Below, one piece after another: positions 47,857-56,807 of a stretch of 64,000 nt of DNA (its first letter is position 1; every line of letters begins with the position of its first letter). The notes under the pieces were generated by a model. That model did no database searches, was not told the origin of the DNA, and saw only the letters and a list, made by a program, of their open reading frames with translations. A program made the position numbers and the translations under genes. This DNA comes from Holophagales bacterium (GTDB lineage: Bacteria > Acidobacteriota > Thermoanaerobaculia > UBA5066), in NCBI GenBank assembly GCA_016719485.1, contig JADJZB010000020.1, positions 1 to 64,000 on the forward strand, in the 5' to 3' direction.

Positions 47857-47893
47857 GGGGTCAGGTCTTGATTTTCTATTAAAGGCTGACCCC
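47857..47893. repeat. REP-like short interspersed palindrome
   Basis: GGGGTCAG and CTGACCCC flank an A/T-rich centre (GTCTTGATTTTCTATTAAAGG). The GGGGTCAGGTCTTGA head is familiar from REP-type elements mobilised by Y1-type transposases (RAYTs) in other bacteria. Only one copy is seen here and no transposase is present. It sits between the DUF1697 and VIT1-like genes. Confidence 0.6.
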
Positions 47894-47899
47894 GGGGCT

Positions 47900-48622
47900 T
47901 CAGCCCACGCCGCCGAAGAGAGCCCCCGCAGCCGCCGTGACCGCCATGGCCACCGCCCCCCAGAACGTGACCCGTCCCGCACCGATGGCGACGGAGGCGC
48001 CGCCGACCCGGGCCGCGAGGCCGCCGAGCGCCGCCAGGAGAACGAGCGTCATCGCGACCATGGTCGGGACGAGCCCGGACCGTGGGACCAGGGCCACCGC
48101 GAGGACCGGGAGGGCAGCTCCCACCGCGAAGCTGGCGGCGGAGGCGAGGGCCGCCTGGAGCGGACGGGCCGCGGTGAGGTCGTGGATCCCGAGCTCATCA
48201 CGGGCGTGGGCGCCGAGCGCGTCGTGCGCCATGAGCTGGCCGGCGACCCTGGCGGCCAGCTCTGGGTCGAGGCCGCGGCCGACGTAGATGCCGGCCAGCT
48301 CGGCGCGCTCGCCGTGCTCGTCGGTGGCGAGCTCGCCGCGCTCCCGTTCGAGATCGGCCCGCTCCGTGTCGGACTGGGAGCTGACGGAGACGTACTCGCC
48401 GGCGGCCATCGACATGGCTCCGGCCAGCAGGCCCGCGACGGCAGAGACGATGATCGCTCCGGGAGCGGCCCCGGCCGCGGCGACGCCGACGACGAGGCTG
48501 GCGGTGGAGATGAGGCCGTCGTTCGCCCCGAGGACGGAGGCGCGGAGCCACCCGATGCGGTCGCTGCGGTGAAGCTCGAGGTGGCGCGAGTAGCGGGCCG
48601 GGGTGAGGGACGAGGCGTGCAT
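47900..48622 (-). CDS. VIT1/CCC1-family membrane transporter
   Basis: 240 residues. N-terminal RYSRHLELHRSDRIGWLRASVLGANDGLISTASL (cited in parts) holds the family's DGLIS motif; VSAVAGLLAGAMSMAAGEYVSVSSQSDTE is the second hallmark, followed by a cytoplasmic acidic metal-binding region and three C-terminal helices. Members move ferrous iron or manganese out of the cytosol. ATG 48622 (MHASSL) is preferred over GTG-like starts at 48649. Confidence 0.88.
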   Translation of the reverse strand: MHASSLTPARYSRHLELHRSDRIGWLRASVLGANDGLISTASLVVGVAAAGAAPGAIIVSAVAGLLAGAMSMAAGEYVSVSSQSDTERADLERERGELATDEHGERAELAGIYVGRGLDPELAARVAGQLMAHDALGAHARDELGIHDLTAARPLQAALASAASFAVGAALPVLAVALVPRSGLVPTMVAMTLVLLAALGGLAARVGGASVAIGAGRVTFWGAVAMAVTAAAGALFGGVG

Positions 48623-48666
48623 ACCCCGACGATAGCGCCGTCCGGGCACTAGACTTCCCTGCAGTC

Positions 48667-50184
48667 GTGCCGGCGTTCCCGTCCCCCCCGGCGTCCGCTC
48701 CCGATGAGGGCCGGCTCTCCGCGGCGGAGCTGCGCTTCGAGAGGCGCCGCAGGAAGACCGGGCTCGTCCTCGGCCCGGCCGCGTTCGCCCTGCTCCTCGC
48801 GTTCCCTCCGCCGAGCCTCGGGACCGGGGCCGGCACCCTCCTCGCCGTCGTCGCCTGGGTCCTCGCCTGGTGGATCACCGAGGCCGTCCCGCTCCCGGTG
48901 ACGGCGGTCCTCGGGCCGGCCCTCACGGTCGTCCTCGGGGTCGTTCCCGTCCGGGAGGCGTTCGCGCCGTTCGGCGATCCCATCATCTTTCTGTTCCTGG
49001 GCTCGTTCCTCCTGGCGCGGGCGATGAGCGTGCACGGCCTCGACCGTCGCCTCGCGCAGGCGGTCCTGTCGATACCGGCCGCGAGCTCCTCCCCGAGGCG
49101 TGTCGTCTGGACGTTCGCGGCGCTCGCCGCGGTCCTCTCGATGTGGGTCTCCAACTCCGCGACGACGGCAATGCTCTATCCCATCGCGCTCGGAGTCCTC
49201 GGGACGATGGACGCCAGGAGGGGGTGGTCGACGCCCCTCGCGAGGCCGCTGCTGCTGGCGTGCGCCTACGGCGCCTCGGTCGGGGGCATCGGGACGCCCG
49301 TCGGCTCCCCGCCGAACCTGGTGGCCATCGGGCAGCTCTCGTCCCTCGCCGGAATCCACGTCGGCTTCGTGCCGTGGCTGCTCGTCGCCCTTCCCGTGAT
49401 GCTGGCGATGGTCGGAGTCGCGGCGCTGGTCCTCGGGCTGCCGCTCCCTGGCGGCGACGCGGCGAAGCCGGCGGAATCCGTTTCAGCCGGCCTCTCCGCC
49501 CCGATGTCCACTGGAGAGCGGAGCGTCACCGCCGCTTTCATCGTCACCGTCACGCTCTGGGTGGCCCCGGGCCTCCTGTCCCTCGTCCTCGGCTCCAGCC
49601 ATCCCCTGTCGGCGGCGCTGGGCCGCGCGCTCCCCGAGGGTGCCGTCGCGGTCCTCGGGGCCGCGCTCCTGTTCGTCCTGCCGGGCGGTGGAGGCGAGCG
49701 CCGCGGCGCGCTCACCTGGAGCGAGGCGACGCAGATCGACTGGGGAACGCTGCTCCTCTTCGGCGGCGGGCTCTCCCTCGGCGGCGCGATGTTCCGCCTG
49801 GGCCTCTCGGAGGCGCTCGGGCAGGGCCTCGTGACGGCGACCGGCGTCTCGACGACGGTCGGCCTCACCATCGTCTTTTCCGTCTTCTCGATCTTCTTCA
49901 CCGAGATCACCTCGAACACGGCGGCCGCCACGATGCTGATTCCCCTGGCCATCGCGAGCGCGCAGGCCGCGGGCGCGTCGCCGCTCGAGCCGGCCCTCGG
50001 ATGCGCGCTCGGGTGCAGCATGGCCTTCATGCTCCCGGTGGCGACGCCGCCCAACGCGATCGTCTACGGGTCGGGCCTCGTTCCCATCGGCACGATGGTG
50101 CGCGCCGGTATCTGGATGAACGTCGCCGCCTGCGTCGTCATCCCGGCCGGGGTCCTGATCCTGGTGCCGCTCGTCCTGAAGTAG
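48667..50184 (+). CDS. SLC13/DASS family sodium-coupled anion transporter
   Basis: 505 residues, about eleven membrane spans in two inverted repeats. The two substrate/sodium signature loops are MWVSNSATTAM (about 160-170) and FTEITSNTAAATMLIPLAIA (about 410-430). WWITEAVPLPVTAVLGP and MAFMLPVATPPNAIVYGSG are also diagnostic. Substrates in this family are dicarboxylates such as succinate, or sulfate. GTG start at 48667; the N-terminal 30 residues are cytoplasmic and basic. It converges with glutaminase. Confidence 0.92.
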   Translation: MPAFPSPPASAPDEGRLSAAELRFERRRRKTGLVLGPAAFALLLAFPPPSLGTGAGTLLAVVAWVLAWWITEAVPLPVTAVLGPALTVVLGVVPVREAFAPFGDPIIFLFLGSFLLARAMSVHGLDRRLAQAVLSIPAASSSPRRVVWTFAALAAVLSMWVSNSATTAMLYPIALGVLGTMDARRGWSTPLARPLLLACAYGASVGGIGTPVGSPPNLVAIGQLSSLAGIHVGFVPWLLVALPVMLAMVGVAALVLGLPLPGGDAAKPAESVSAGLSAPMSTGERSVTAAFIVTVTLWVAPGLLSLVLGSSHPLSAALGRALPEGAVAVLGAALLFVLPGGGGERRGALTWSEATQIDWGTLLLFGGGLSLGGAMFRLGLSEALGQGLVTATGVSTTVGLTIVFSVFSIFFTEITSNTAAATMLIPLAIASAQAAGASPLEPALGCALGCSMAFMLPVATPPNAIVYGSGLVPIGTMVRAGIWMNVAACVVIPAGVLILVPLVLK

Positions 50185-50205
50185 GGGCCCGCCCCGCCCT
50201 CCGCC

Positions 50206-51117
50206 TCAGAAGATCGACAGCGCCGTCTTCGTCGTCAGCAGCTCGAGCGCCATCGTCCCGGCGAGGGAATTTCCCTTCTCGCTGAGGCACGGCGACCAGA
50301 CGGTCGCCACGAAGCGGCCGGGCATGACGGCCACCACGCCGCCCCCCACGCCGCTCTTGGCCGGGAGGCCGACCCGGTAGGCGTAGTCGCCCGCCTCGTC
50401 GTAGACGCCGCAGGTCAGCATCACGGAGTTCACGCGCTTCACCTGCCGCGCCGAGGCGACCTCCTCACCGGCGGCCGAGAGTCCGCCCGAGGCCAGGTAT
50501 TGGAAGGCGGCGGCGAGCTCTGCGCAGCTCATCGAGAGCGAGCAGAGGAGGAAGTAGGCGTCGAGGACGCGGTCCGGGTCGTTCCTCAGGTTGCCGAAAG
50601 ACTTGAGGAAGTGGGCGAGCGCGCGGTTCCGGTGCCCGGTGGCCCGTTCCGCCTCGGCGACCGGCGGGTCGTAGCCGACCGATAGGTCTGCACAGGCGTG
50701 GCGGACGAAGTCGAGGACGAGGTCCTGCCCCTCTGCCTGGTGGCTCAGGACCATGTCCAGGACGACGAGCGCGCCGGCGTTGATGAACGGGTTCCTCGGG
50801 ATTCCGTGCTCGACCTCGAGCTGGACGAGCGAGTTGAACGCCGTGCCGGACGGCTCGCGGCCGACGCGCTGCCAGACGGCATCGCCCTCCAGCCGCATCG
50901 CGAGCGTCAGGCTGAAGACCTTCGCGATGCTCTGGATCGAGAACCGCTCCCCGGCGTCCCCGATCGGAAAGACCTCGTTCCCGACCGTCCGGACGACCAT
51001 CCCGAAGCGGTCGCGCGGAACGTCGGCCAGCGGCGGGATGTAGTCGGCGACGCGGCCCTGCCCGACGAGCGGCCGCACCTCGTCGGCGATCTCGGCGAGG
51101 ATCCGTGCGGTGTCCAC
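50206..51117 (-). CDS. glsA: glutaminase A
   Basis: Hydrolyses glutamine to glutamate and ammonia. 303 residues, normal length. Serine-beta-lactamase-like fold with the SxxK motif in FSIQSIAKVFSL, EPSGTAFNSLVQLE, NPFINAGALV, FLKSFGN, GGLSAAGEEV and GVGGGVVAVMPG all conserved. No glutamine transporter or regulator adjoins it. Confidence 0.95.
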   Translation of the reverse strand: MDTARILAEIADEVRPLVGQGRVADYIPPLADVPRDRFGMVVRTVGNEVFPIGDAGERFSIQSIAKVFSLTLAMRLEGDAVWQRVGREPSGTAFNSLVQLEVEHGIPRNPFINAGALVVLDMVLSHQAEGQDLVLDFVRHACADLSVGYDPPVAEAERATGHRNRALAHFLKSFGNLRNDPDRVLDAYFLLCSLSMSCAELAAAFQYLASGGLSAAGEEVASARQVKRVNSVMLTCGVYDEAGDYAYRVGLPAKSGVGGGVVAVMPGRFVATVWSPCLSEKGNSLAGTMALELLTTKTALSIF

Positions 51118-51150
51118 GGGCCGATGTTACCGGCCAGCGACGCGGCGGCG

Positions 51151-51717
51151 TCAGGCCGCGCCCGGGAACCGCGAATCGGCGCGAACCCGCTGGGCCTGAT
51201 GGAGGTGCCGGAGGGTGTGGGCGGCTGTCGCCAGGACCCAGGTGCCGAGGGGAAGCCGCAGGATGGCCAGGGCTGGCGAAGCCACGCGAACCCGGGCGAG
51301 GTCGAGACCGTCTGCCGACGCCGCCGCCTCCTCGAAGGCCTCCTGGACGGCGAAGAATCGCGAGGCCGTGGCTGCGAGGTCGAGGTCGGACGCCGAGGGG
51401 CGATAGAGACCCGGAGCACGCACGCGCCGGGCGCCGGTCGGCGCCAGTGACCTGAGGAACCACGTCGCGACGAAGCCGTAGCGAAAGGGCCCGGTCGAAA
51501 GGCGACCCGAGGCCCGCGCCCGCGTCACGGCGGCGTGGATCGCGGGAACGAGCGGCCCGGTCGTGGACGCGAGGTGGTCCATGCACTGCGCGATGGACCA
51601 GCTGTCGGGACCTGGCCGCCAGTTCGCCTGGAGATGCGAGAGCCCGCCGGCGAGGCCGCGCCACTGCCCGGTCGCGGAGCGTGAGTCCTCGAGGGCGCGA
51701 TCGATGTCGGCGTGCAC
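51151..51717 (-). CDS. DinB superfamily protein
   Basis: 188 residues forming a four-helix bundle. Putative metal-binding histidines are in WSIAQCMDHLA and TAAHTLRHLHQAQRV. Members include thiol-dependent transferases and many of unknown role. No signal peptide. Confidence 0.8.
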   Translation of the reverse strand: MHADIDRALEDSRSATGQWRGLAGGLSHLQANWRPGPDSWSIAQCMDHLASTTGPLVPAIHAAVTRARASGRLSTGPFRYGFVATWFLRSLAPTGARRVRAPGLYRPSASDLDLAATASRFFAVQEAFEEAAASADGLDLARVRVASPALAILRLPLGTWVLATAAHTLRHLHQAQRVRADSRFPGAA

Positions 51718-51732
51718 GGGGCCCTCGCGGCG

Positions 51733-52149
51733 CTACGGGCAGAAGGCGCGCACGGCGAGCGAAGGGGCGCCCGGCGTGCTGCTGGAGACGTCGAAGGTGA
51801 TGAGACCGGACGCGCCGAGACCGTTCGTGACGAGGACCTGGTAGCGAGCCGTGCCGGCCTCCATGCGAGGCGTCGGAAAGGCGCTCTGGGAGGAACACGG
51901 GGCGTTGCCGACGACGGTGCCGTTGATGGCGACGATCAGCGGCGCCAGCGTGCAGCCACAGACGGCCGACGTCAGGGTGAGGGTGCCGGTGTCCGCGATC
52001 GTCGGCCCGGTCTCGGTCGTGAGGTTGATGACGGCTCCGGACTGGAAACCGCCAGGCTCGGTCGGGGAGTCGCCGCAGCTGGCGACCCCGAGTGCGGCGC
52101 AGAGGACGAACGCCGTGCGCCGTGTGGCTCTCGTGCGGTGACCGGTCAC
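51733..52149 (-). CDS. putative lipoprotein
   Basis: 138 residues. Signal peptide with lipobox VASC (AFVLCAALGVASCGDSPTEPGG) followed by a Gly/Ser/Thr-rich beta-domain with two further cysteine sites (VCGCTL and APCSS). Resembles small immunoglobulin-like lipoproteins. Function unknown. It shares strand with neighbours but no overlap. Confidence 0.7.
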   Translation of the reverse strand: MTGHRTRATRRTAFVLCAALGVASCGDSPTEPGGFQSGAVINLTTETGPTIADTGTLTLTSAVCGCTLAPLIVAINGTVVGNAPCSSQSAFPTPRMEAGTARYQVLVTNGLGASGLITFDVSSSTPGAPSLAVRAFCP

Positions 52150-52236
52150 GGCCCTGATTCTAGCGAGGGGCCCCGACGGCCCGCGGCCGCCGCCGCGCGG
52201 GATGGGCGAGCGCAGGTCATCCGCCGCAGGCCGGGG

Positions 52237-52911
52237 TCAGGCAGCGGGAAAGGCCGCGTAGGTGGAGATGGCGATGAGCCACTGCGCGGGGAAGTACGTG
52301 CCGTGGATGAGAGCCTGCGCTGCCGGAACGGGCCTCCGGAAACGATTCCAGGCGAGGAGCCCATCCGAGAGAACGAAGAGGGTGGCGCCGACGAAGGCGT
52401 GGACGGCAGGAGCGGTCTGAAGGTGCACGGCCCGGCTGGCGGCCTGGGAGGCCATGGCGAGAAGGAGTGCCACGTAGACGACGACCGCGGGACGCAGGTG
52501 CGCTGGAATGCCTCTCCACAGCAGTGCGAGCACGGCACAGCCGATGGCGAAACAGAAGAGGAAGGGCATCGCCGGCGCAGCGGGCGGGCTGTCGGTGAGG
52601 AACGCGAAGACGTAGCAGGCGTGGGCGAGCAGGAAGCTGGAGAGGCCCGAACGAAAGCGGTCCGACGGAAGCATGAGAAAGACGTCGCCGAGGAGCGAGA
52701 AGAAGAGGCCGCCGAGAATCGCCACGGCATAGGGCGAGGAGAAGGAGGAGGGGCCGGCGGCCACGAGGAGGAGCAGGAGGGCCGTGCTCAGGGGCTTGAA
52801 CACGTACACCAGAGCGCGACGACCGCAGGCATGCGCCACCACGGTCACCACGGCCGAAACGGCGAAGAGCGCGCTCAACGGAGCCGGATGCGTCGCGAAC
52901 AGCAGGAGCAC
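52237..52911 (-). CDS. YhhN/TMEM86-family membrane protein
   Basis: 224 residues, about eight membrane spans. YVFKPLSTALLLLL, LLGDVFLMLP, FLLAHACYVFAF and GATLFVLSDGLLAWNRF are the family's conserved polar-in-membrane motifs. Animal TMEM86 and some bacterial members are lysoplasmalogenases; activity here is inferred from family only. Confidence 0.88.
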   Translation of the reverse strand: MLLLFATHPAPLSALFAVSAVVTVVAHACGRRALVYVFKPLSTALLLLLVAAGPSSFSSPYAVAILGGLFFSLLGDVFLMLPSDRFRSGLSSFLLAHACYVFAFLTDSPPAAPAMPFLFCFAIGCAVLALLWRGIPAHLRPAVVVYVALLLAMASQAASRAVHLQTAPAVHAFVGATLFVLSDGLLAWNRFRRPVPAAQALIHGTYFPAQWLIAISTYAAFPAA

Positions 52912-52930
52912 GGCTGTCTGGCGTCCCGTC

Positions 52931-53491
52931 TCAGCCGCGGTCCGGGGGCGTCCGCTGCGCGACCGGGCCGGCGGCGGCGGGAGGCGCCCACGGCTTGCTG
53001 ATGCGGTACACGATGCTCTCGTGGCCGCGTGCGAATCGTGAACCTTCCGGAATCCCGCCGATTTTCTCGATGGCCCGTCGAGACCTGAGGTTCCGGGGGC
53101 CGACCGAGAAGACGACGTGGTCGACGAACGCGAAGGCGTGCTGGAGCATGAGGCGCTTCATCTCTCCGTTGTATCGCCCGCCCCAGTGCGACCGCGCCAG
53201 GAACGTCCAGCCGATCTCGACCTCGCTCCGCTCCTCGTCGTGAGCATGGAAGCGTGACGAGCCGATGACCTGGCCGTCTCGCCGATCGATCGCGACGAGG
53301 GCGCAACCGGATTCGAGAGCCACGCGGAAGAACTCTCTGAAGACCTCCTCCTCGTAGCGGTTCCGCTCGGGGTGCTGTTCCCAGATCAAGGGGTCCGATG
53401 CGACGGCAAAGAGGGCGGACCAGTCCCCGGGCCGGAGTGGCCTGAGCTCGAGGAGCTCCCCGCGCAGGGTGGGCTGTGGGTCGAAGGCCAT
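52931..53491 (-). CDS. GNAT family N-acetyltransferase
   Basis: 186 residues. LELRPLRPGDWSALFAVASDPLIWEQHP, IGSSRF, EVEIGWTFLARSHWGGRYNGEMKRL and NLRSRRAIEKIGGIPEG match the RimJ/RimL-like subgroup that acetylates ribosomal or small substrates. The C-terminus is proline/alanine-rich. Divergent from the TrmB gene across 63 bases. Confidence 0.88.
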   Translation of the reverse strand: MAFDPQPTLRGELLELRPLRPGDWSALFAVASDPLIWEQHPERNRYEEEVFREFFRVALESGCALVAIDRRDGQVIGSSRFHAHDEERSEVEIGWTFLARSHWGGRYNGEMKRLMLQHAFAFVDHVVFSVGPRNLRSRRAIEKIGGIPEGSRFARGHESIVYRISKPWAPPAAAGPVAQRTPPDRG

Positions 53492-53515
53492 CCCGATACC
53501 TTACCGAAATCGTCC

Positions 53516-53568
53516 TTGACAGGGCTGCGGCCGCGGCCCAAATTAGTAGTTGCCGTGACTACTACTAG
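53516..53568 (+). promoter_or_regulatory. TrmB-gene promoter with inverted repeat over the start codon
   Basis: TTGACA (53516-53521), 17-base spacer, then CAAATT (53539-53544) as a weak -10. TAGTAGT (53544-53550) and ACTACTA (53558-53564) form an inverted repeat with a 7-base centre that includes the GTG start. The start lies only about 11 bases after the -10, so the message should be nearly leaderless, and there is no Shine-Dalgarno sequence. Confidence 0.55.
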
Positions 53569-54427
53569 CGATGATTCGTTACGTAAAGCACTCCATGGGC
53601 TAGGTTTTTCAGAGATAGAGGCGCTCGTCTACGCCTTTCTGGCCGGAAGAGAACCGGCAACCGGGTATCGCATCAGCCACGGCATCGGCAAACCGACGGC
53701 GAACACCTACAAGGCGATCGCATCTCTGGTGCAACAGGGAGCGGTACAGGTGGACGAGGGGGGGAACCGGCTCATCCGGGCCGTACCGCCCGACGAGCTC
53801 CTCGCGGGGCTCGAGCGGCGTGCCCGCGAGCACCGGGAAGCGGCGCGGGCCGCGCTCGCCGAGCGCAACGCCGAAGTCGCGGACGATAGGGTCTACACGC
53901 TTCGGGCGCGAGACCAGGTCCTCGAGCGCGCCCGGGCGATGCTCGGGAGGGCGCGGGAGATCGTCCTCGGCGACCTCTTTCCCGCCCCGCTCGACGCGCT
54001 CGCAAAAGACCTCGCCGCCGCCGCCCAGCGCGGTGTCCGGGTCGTCGTGAAGGTCTATTCCCCGGTGGACGTCCCGGGAGTCGCGGAGGTCCCGGAGGCC
54101 GACGCGGCACGGGCGCTGTCCGAGTGGCCCGGCCAGCAGCTCTCCCTCGTCGTCGACGCCGACGAGCACCTGCTCGCCCTCTTCGACGCCACCCTCGCGA
54201 ACGTTTACCAGGCGGTCTGGAGCCGCAGCACCTTCCTCTCGTGCCTCCACCACAACCACGTCGCCATGGAGATCCTCCACACCGCCTGGAAGGGGCGAGG
54301 TCCGCGCGCCGGCGCCGACGCCCTCGTCGGCATCTCGCTCCTCTCGAGCAGGCCTTCCGGCCTGCGCCGCCTCCAGGAGCTCACCGGCGGCGGCGTCCCC
54401 ACGAATACCGACGGAGAAGACCGATGA
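53555..54427 (+). CDS. TrmB-family transcriptional regulator
   Basis: 290 residues. N-terminal winged helix (about 10-80): LHGLGFSEIEALVYAFLAG, TGYRISHGIGKPTANTYKAIASLVQQGAV. A helical linker leads to a C-terminal TrmB/PLD-like sensor domain (REIVLGDLFPAPLDALAKDL, GVRVVVKVYS). Proteins of this type are common in archaea and bind sugars or other ligands. The first 25 codons are A/T-rich (TTA CGT AAA GCA CTC CAT), unlike the rest of the gene. The stop overlaps the protease start (ATGA). The inverted repeat at its own start suggests autoregulation. Confidence 0.85.
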   Translation: MTTTSDDSLRKALHGLGFSEIEALVYAFLAGREPATGYRISHGIGKPTANTYKAIASLVQQGAVQVDEGGNRLIRAVPPDELLAGLERRAREHREAARAALAERNAEVADDRVYTLRARDQVLERARAMLGRAREIVLGDLFPAPLDALAKDLAAAAQRGVRVVVKVYSPVDVPGVAEVPEADAARALSEWPGQQLSLVVDADEHLLALFDATLANVYQAVWSRSTFLSCLHHNHVAMEILHTAWKGRGPRAGADALVGISLLSSRPSGLRRLQELTGGGVPTNTDGEDR

Positions 54428-56289
54428 CCGACACGCCTGCTTGCGTTCGCCGTTCCCTCGTTTCGCTGCTCGTCGTGGCCATGCTCGTCGCCTCGACGGC
54501 GCACGCCGCCGGTCCCCCGGTCTCGCCGGAAGCCGCCGCTCTCGTCGAGAAGCACGTCGCGTGGCTGGGCGGGTGGAAGGCCATCGAGGCCGTCCGGGAC
54601 CTCACCCTCGTCGGGACGATCCGCGTTTCGGGTCTCTCGGGCCCACTCACCGTTCTGGCGCGTCACGACGGGCGTCAGAGGACGGAGGTCGACCTGAAGG
54701 TCATGAGGAGCGTCGAAACGCTCGCGGGGACCGGTGCCTGGGAGCAGAACGCGAGCGGGCAGGTGGAGGAGATGGGGCACGAGAAGGTCGTCTCCGAGCG
54801 CCGCGCGCTCGACCGCACGTTCGGTCGGCACCTCCGCGGCGAAGGGGCGATCGTGAGCCTCGCCGGACGGGAGGAGAAGGGGGGGCGCGCCTGGACGGTC
54901 GTCCGCTTCGCCTACGCCGACGGCGACGCGTACGACCTGCTCGTCGACGCAGAGACCGGGGAGTCGACGTGGACGCGCTCCCTCGCCGACGGCCGGACGA
55001 CCTGGACGAAGCTCTCCGACCTCCGGACGGTGAACGGGCTGCGCTTCGCCTTCCTGCAGGAGACCGAAGGAGAGACGGCGCGCCAGGCGCAGGCGGTGGC
55101 GTGGGAGAGGGTGACGGTCAACGCCGGTCTCGAGGACGCCCTCTTCGCACGGCCGTCCGCGGGCACGTCGGTCGTTCGCTTTCCCGCGGGCCGCAGCACC
55201 ACCGACTGGGCCGCGGTGGACCTCTACCAGAAGCGCTACGTCACCCTGCGCGGCGCCGTGAACGGCGTGGCCACCGACATCGTTCTCGATTCGGGCGCGG
55301 GAATGACCGTTCTCGACAGCGCGCTCGCGAAGACGCTCGGCCTGCGCGTCGAGGGGGAGCTCGAGGCCCGCGGTACAGGAGGGAACGTCGGCGCCGGCCT
55401 CGTGTCGGGCGTCACGGTGACGCTCGCGGGAATCGAGATCGGCCCGCTCTCGGCGGCGGTCATCGACCTCGCCGGCGTGGGCCGTCGGGTCGGGCGGCCC
55501 CTCCCGGTCATCCTCGGCAAGGAGCTCTTCCACGCCCTCGTCGTCGACCTCGACTATCCCGGCTCGCGCATCCGTTTCCTCGACGCCGCCTCGTTCCGCT
55601 ACGGGGGTCCGGGGCGGAAGGTCGACCTCATCCCCGCCGAGGACGGGCACAAGAGCCTGCGGCTCGTCATGGAAGGGGGCGAACCGGTGGTCGTGGGTCT
55701 CGACACGGGGCAGGGGGGAGCGCTCTCGGTCTACCGGCACTACGCCGACGCGCGCGGGTTCCTGACGGGCCGTCCGGTTTCCGAGCGTCGCGGAGGCGGC
55801 GTCGGAGGCGCGACGACGATGAAGGTGGCGACCCTTCGCTCGGTGACGATCGCCGGGTACGAGCTGCGAAACGTGCCGGCGGCCTTCCAGGCGACCGACG
55901 TGGGCGGCGCCTTCGACACGAAGCGGCAGGAGGGGAACCTCGGCGCGGGCATCCTGTCGCGCTTCCGGGTCCTCTTCGACTATTCCCGGGCGTGCCTCTG
56001 GCTCGAGGCCGGCCCGGGGCTCGGTGCGCCGTTCCCGAAGGACAAGAGCGGCCTCGCCCTGCAGTGGGCCGACGACGCCCTCACCGTCGAGTTCGTCGCG
56101 CCCGCGAGCCCCGCGGCAGAAGCCGGCTGGAAGGAAGGGGAGCGCGTCGTCGCGCTCGACGGCGAGGCCGCCGGCGCGCGTTGGTGGGAGACGTTCACGA
56201 GGTGGACGGAAGCGAAGGCGGGGACGGCGGTCCGGCTCACGCTTCCGGACGGGACGGAGCGGACGCTGGTGCTGAAGGAGTACTACTGA
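54424..56289 (+). CDS. exported tandem retropepsin-like aspartic protease with PDZ domain
   Basis: 621 residues. Signal peptide (SLLVVAMLVASTAHAAG), an N-terminal domain (about 35-265) like periplasmic lipid/lipoprotein-carrier folds, then two aspartic-protease half-domains: DIVLDSGAGMTVLDS with Asp289 and VVGLDTGQGGALSVY with Asp427, each followed by hydrophobic beta structure (GKELFHALVVDLDYP; GAGILSRFRVLFDY). A PDZ domain closes the protein (about 530-615: PASPAAEAGWKEGERVVALDG). Two D-S/T-G sites in one chain could form a single pepsin-like site. Translationally coupled to the TrmB regulator (ATGA), which probably controls it. Confidence 0.88.
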   Translation: MTDTPACVRRSLVSLLVVAMLVASTAHAAGPPVSPEAAALVEKHVAWLGGWKAIEAVRDLTLVGTIRVSGLSGPLTVLARHDGRQRTEVDLKVMRSVETLAGTGAWEQNASGQVEEMGHEKVVSERRALDRTFGRHLRGEGAIVSLAGREEKGGRAWTVVRFAYADGDAYDLLVDAETGESTWTRSLADGRTTWTKLSDLRTVNGLRFAFLQETEGETARQAQAVAWERVTVNAGLEDALFARPSAGTSVVRFPAGRSTTDWAAVDLYQKRYVTLRGAVNGVATDIVLDSGAGMTVLDSALAKTLGLRVEGELEARGTGGNVGAGLVSGVTVTLAGIEIGPLSAAVIDLAGVGRRVGRPLPVILGKELFHALVVDLDYPGSRIRFLDAASFRYGGPGRKVDLIPAEDGHKSLRLVMEGGEPVVVGLDTGQGGALSVYRHYADARGFLTGRPVSERRGGGVGGATTMKVATLRSVTIAGYELRNVPAAFQATDVGGAFDTKRQEGNLGAGILSRFRVLFDYSRACLWLEAGPGLGAPFPKDKSGLALQWADDALTVEFVAPASPAAEAGWKEGERVVALDGEAAGARWWETFTRWTEAKAGTAVRLTLPDGTERTLVLKEYY

Positions 56290-56351
56290 GCCGTCGGGGG
56301 AAGCCGGGCGAGGGACTCAGCGCGATGAGGGGTGCCGGTCCCCCCCGTGGC

Positions 56352-56762
56352 TCAGAGCATCATTTCCCGGATGGAGGCGCAGACCGAGAGGAGCTGCGAG
56401 CGGTCCATGCGGCCGATGATGTTGCGGATGACGGACCCCATGACCTGCTGCGCCCCGGCCAGCCCCAGGTTCGCAGACTGCTGGACGAGGAAGCCCACCT
56501 TCGCCAGCCCGAGCGGCCTCATGAAGCAGTAGTCCAGGCCGCTGTTCGTCAGCTCGACGACGACGTTGGCGAGGGCATCGCGGTGGTCGGTCGGGTCCGG
56601 TGCCTTCTCGAGAGAAACGAGCACCGCCAGGGTCTTCTTGCGGAGCGCCGGCGAGTGGTAGAAGCGGAGGAACGGCTTCTCCGACGGCGCGGGCGCCTTC
56701 GGGAGCGGTTTGGCAGGCGGTCTGGAGGGAGCCGGGGCCCCGCGTTTCGAGGGAGTTGCCAT
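56352..56762 (-). CDS. hypothetical protein, 136 residues
   Basis: Unrecognised. A Pro/Ala/Lys-rich N-terminus (1-30) precedes a helical domain starting FLRFYHSPALRKKTLAVLVSLEKA and including LDYCFMRPLGLAKVGFLVQQSANLG. No signal peptide or membrane span. It follows carbonic anhydrase on the same strand by 46 bases. Confidence 0.65.
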   Translation of the reverse strand: MATPSKRGAPAPSRPPAKPLPKAPAPSEKPFLRFYHSPALRKKTLAVLVSLEKAPDPTDHRDALANVVVELTNSGLDYCFMRPLGLAKVGFLVQQSANLGLAGAQQVMGSVIRNIIGRMDRSQLLSVCASIREMML

Positions 56763-56807
56763 GTCCGTCAGGATACGCCGGCGTTTCGCTGGAGAAGCCC
56801 CGACGCG

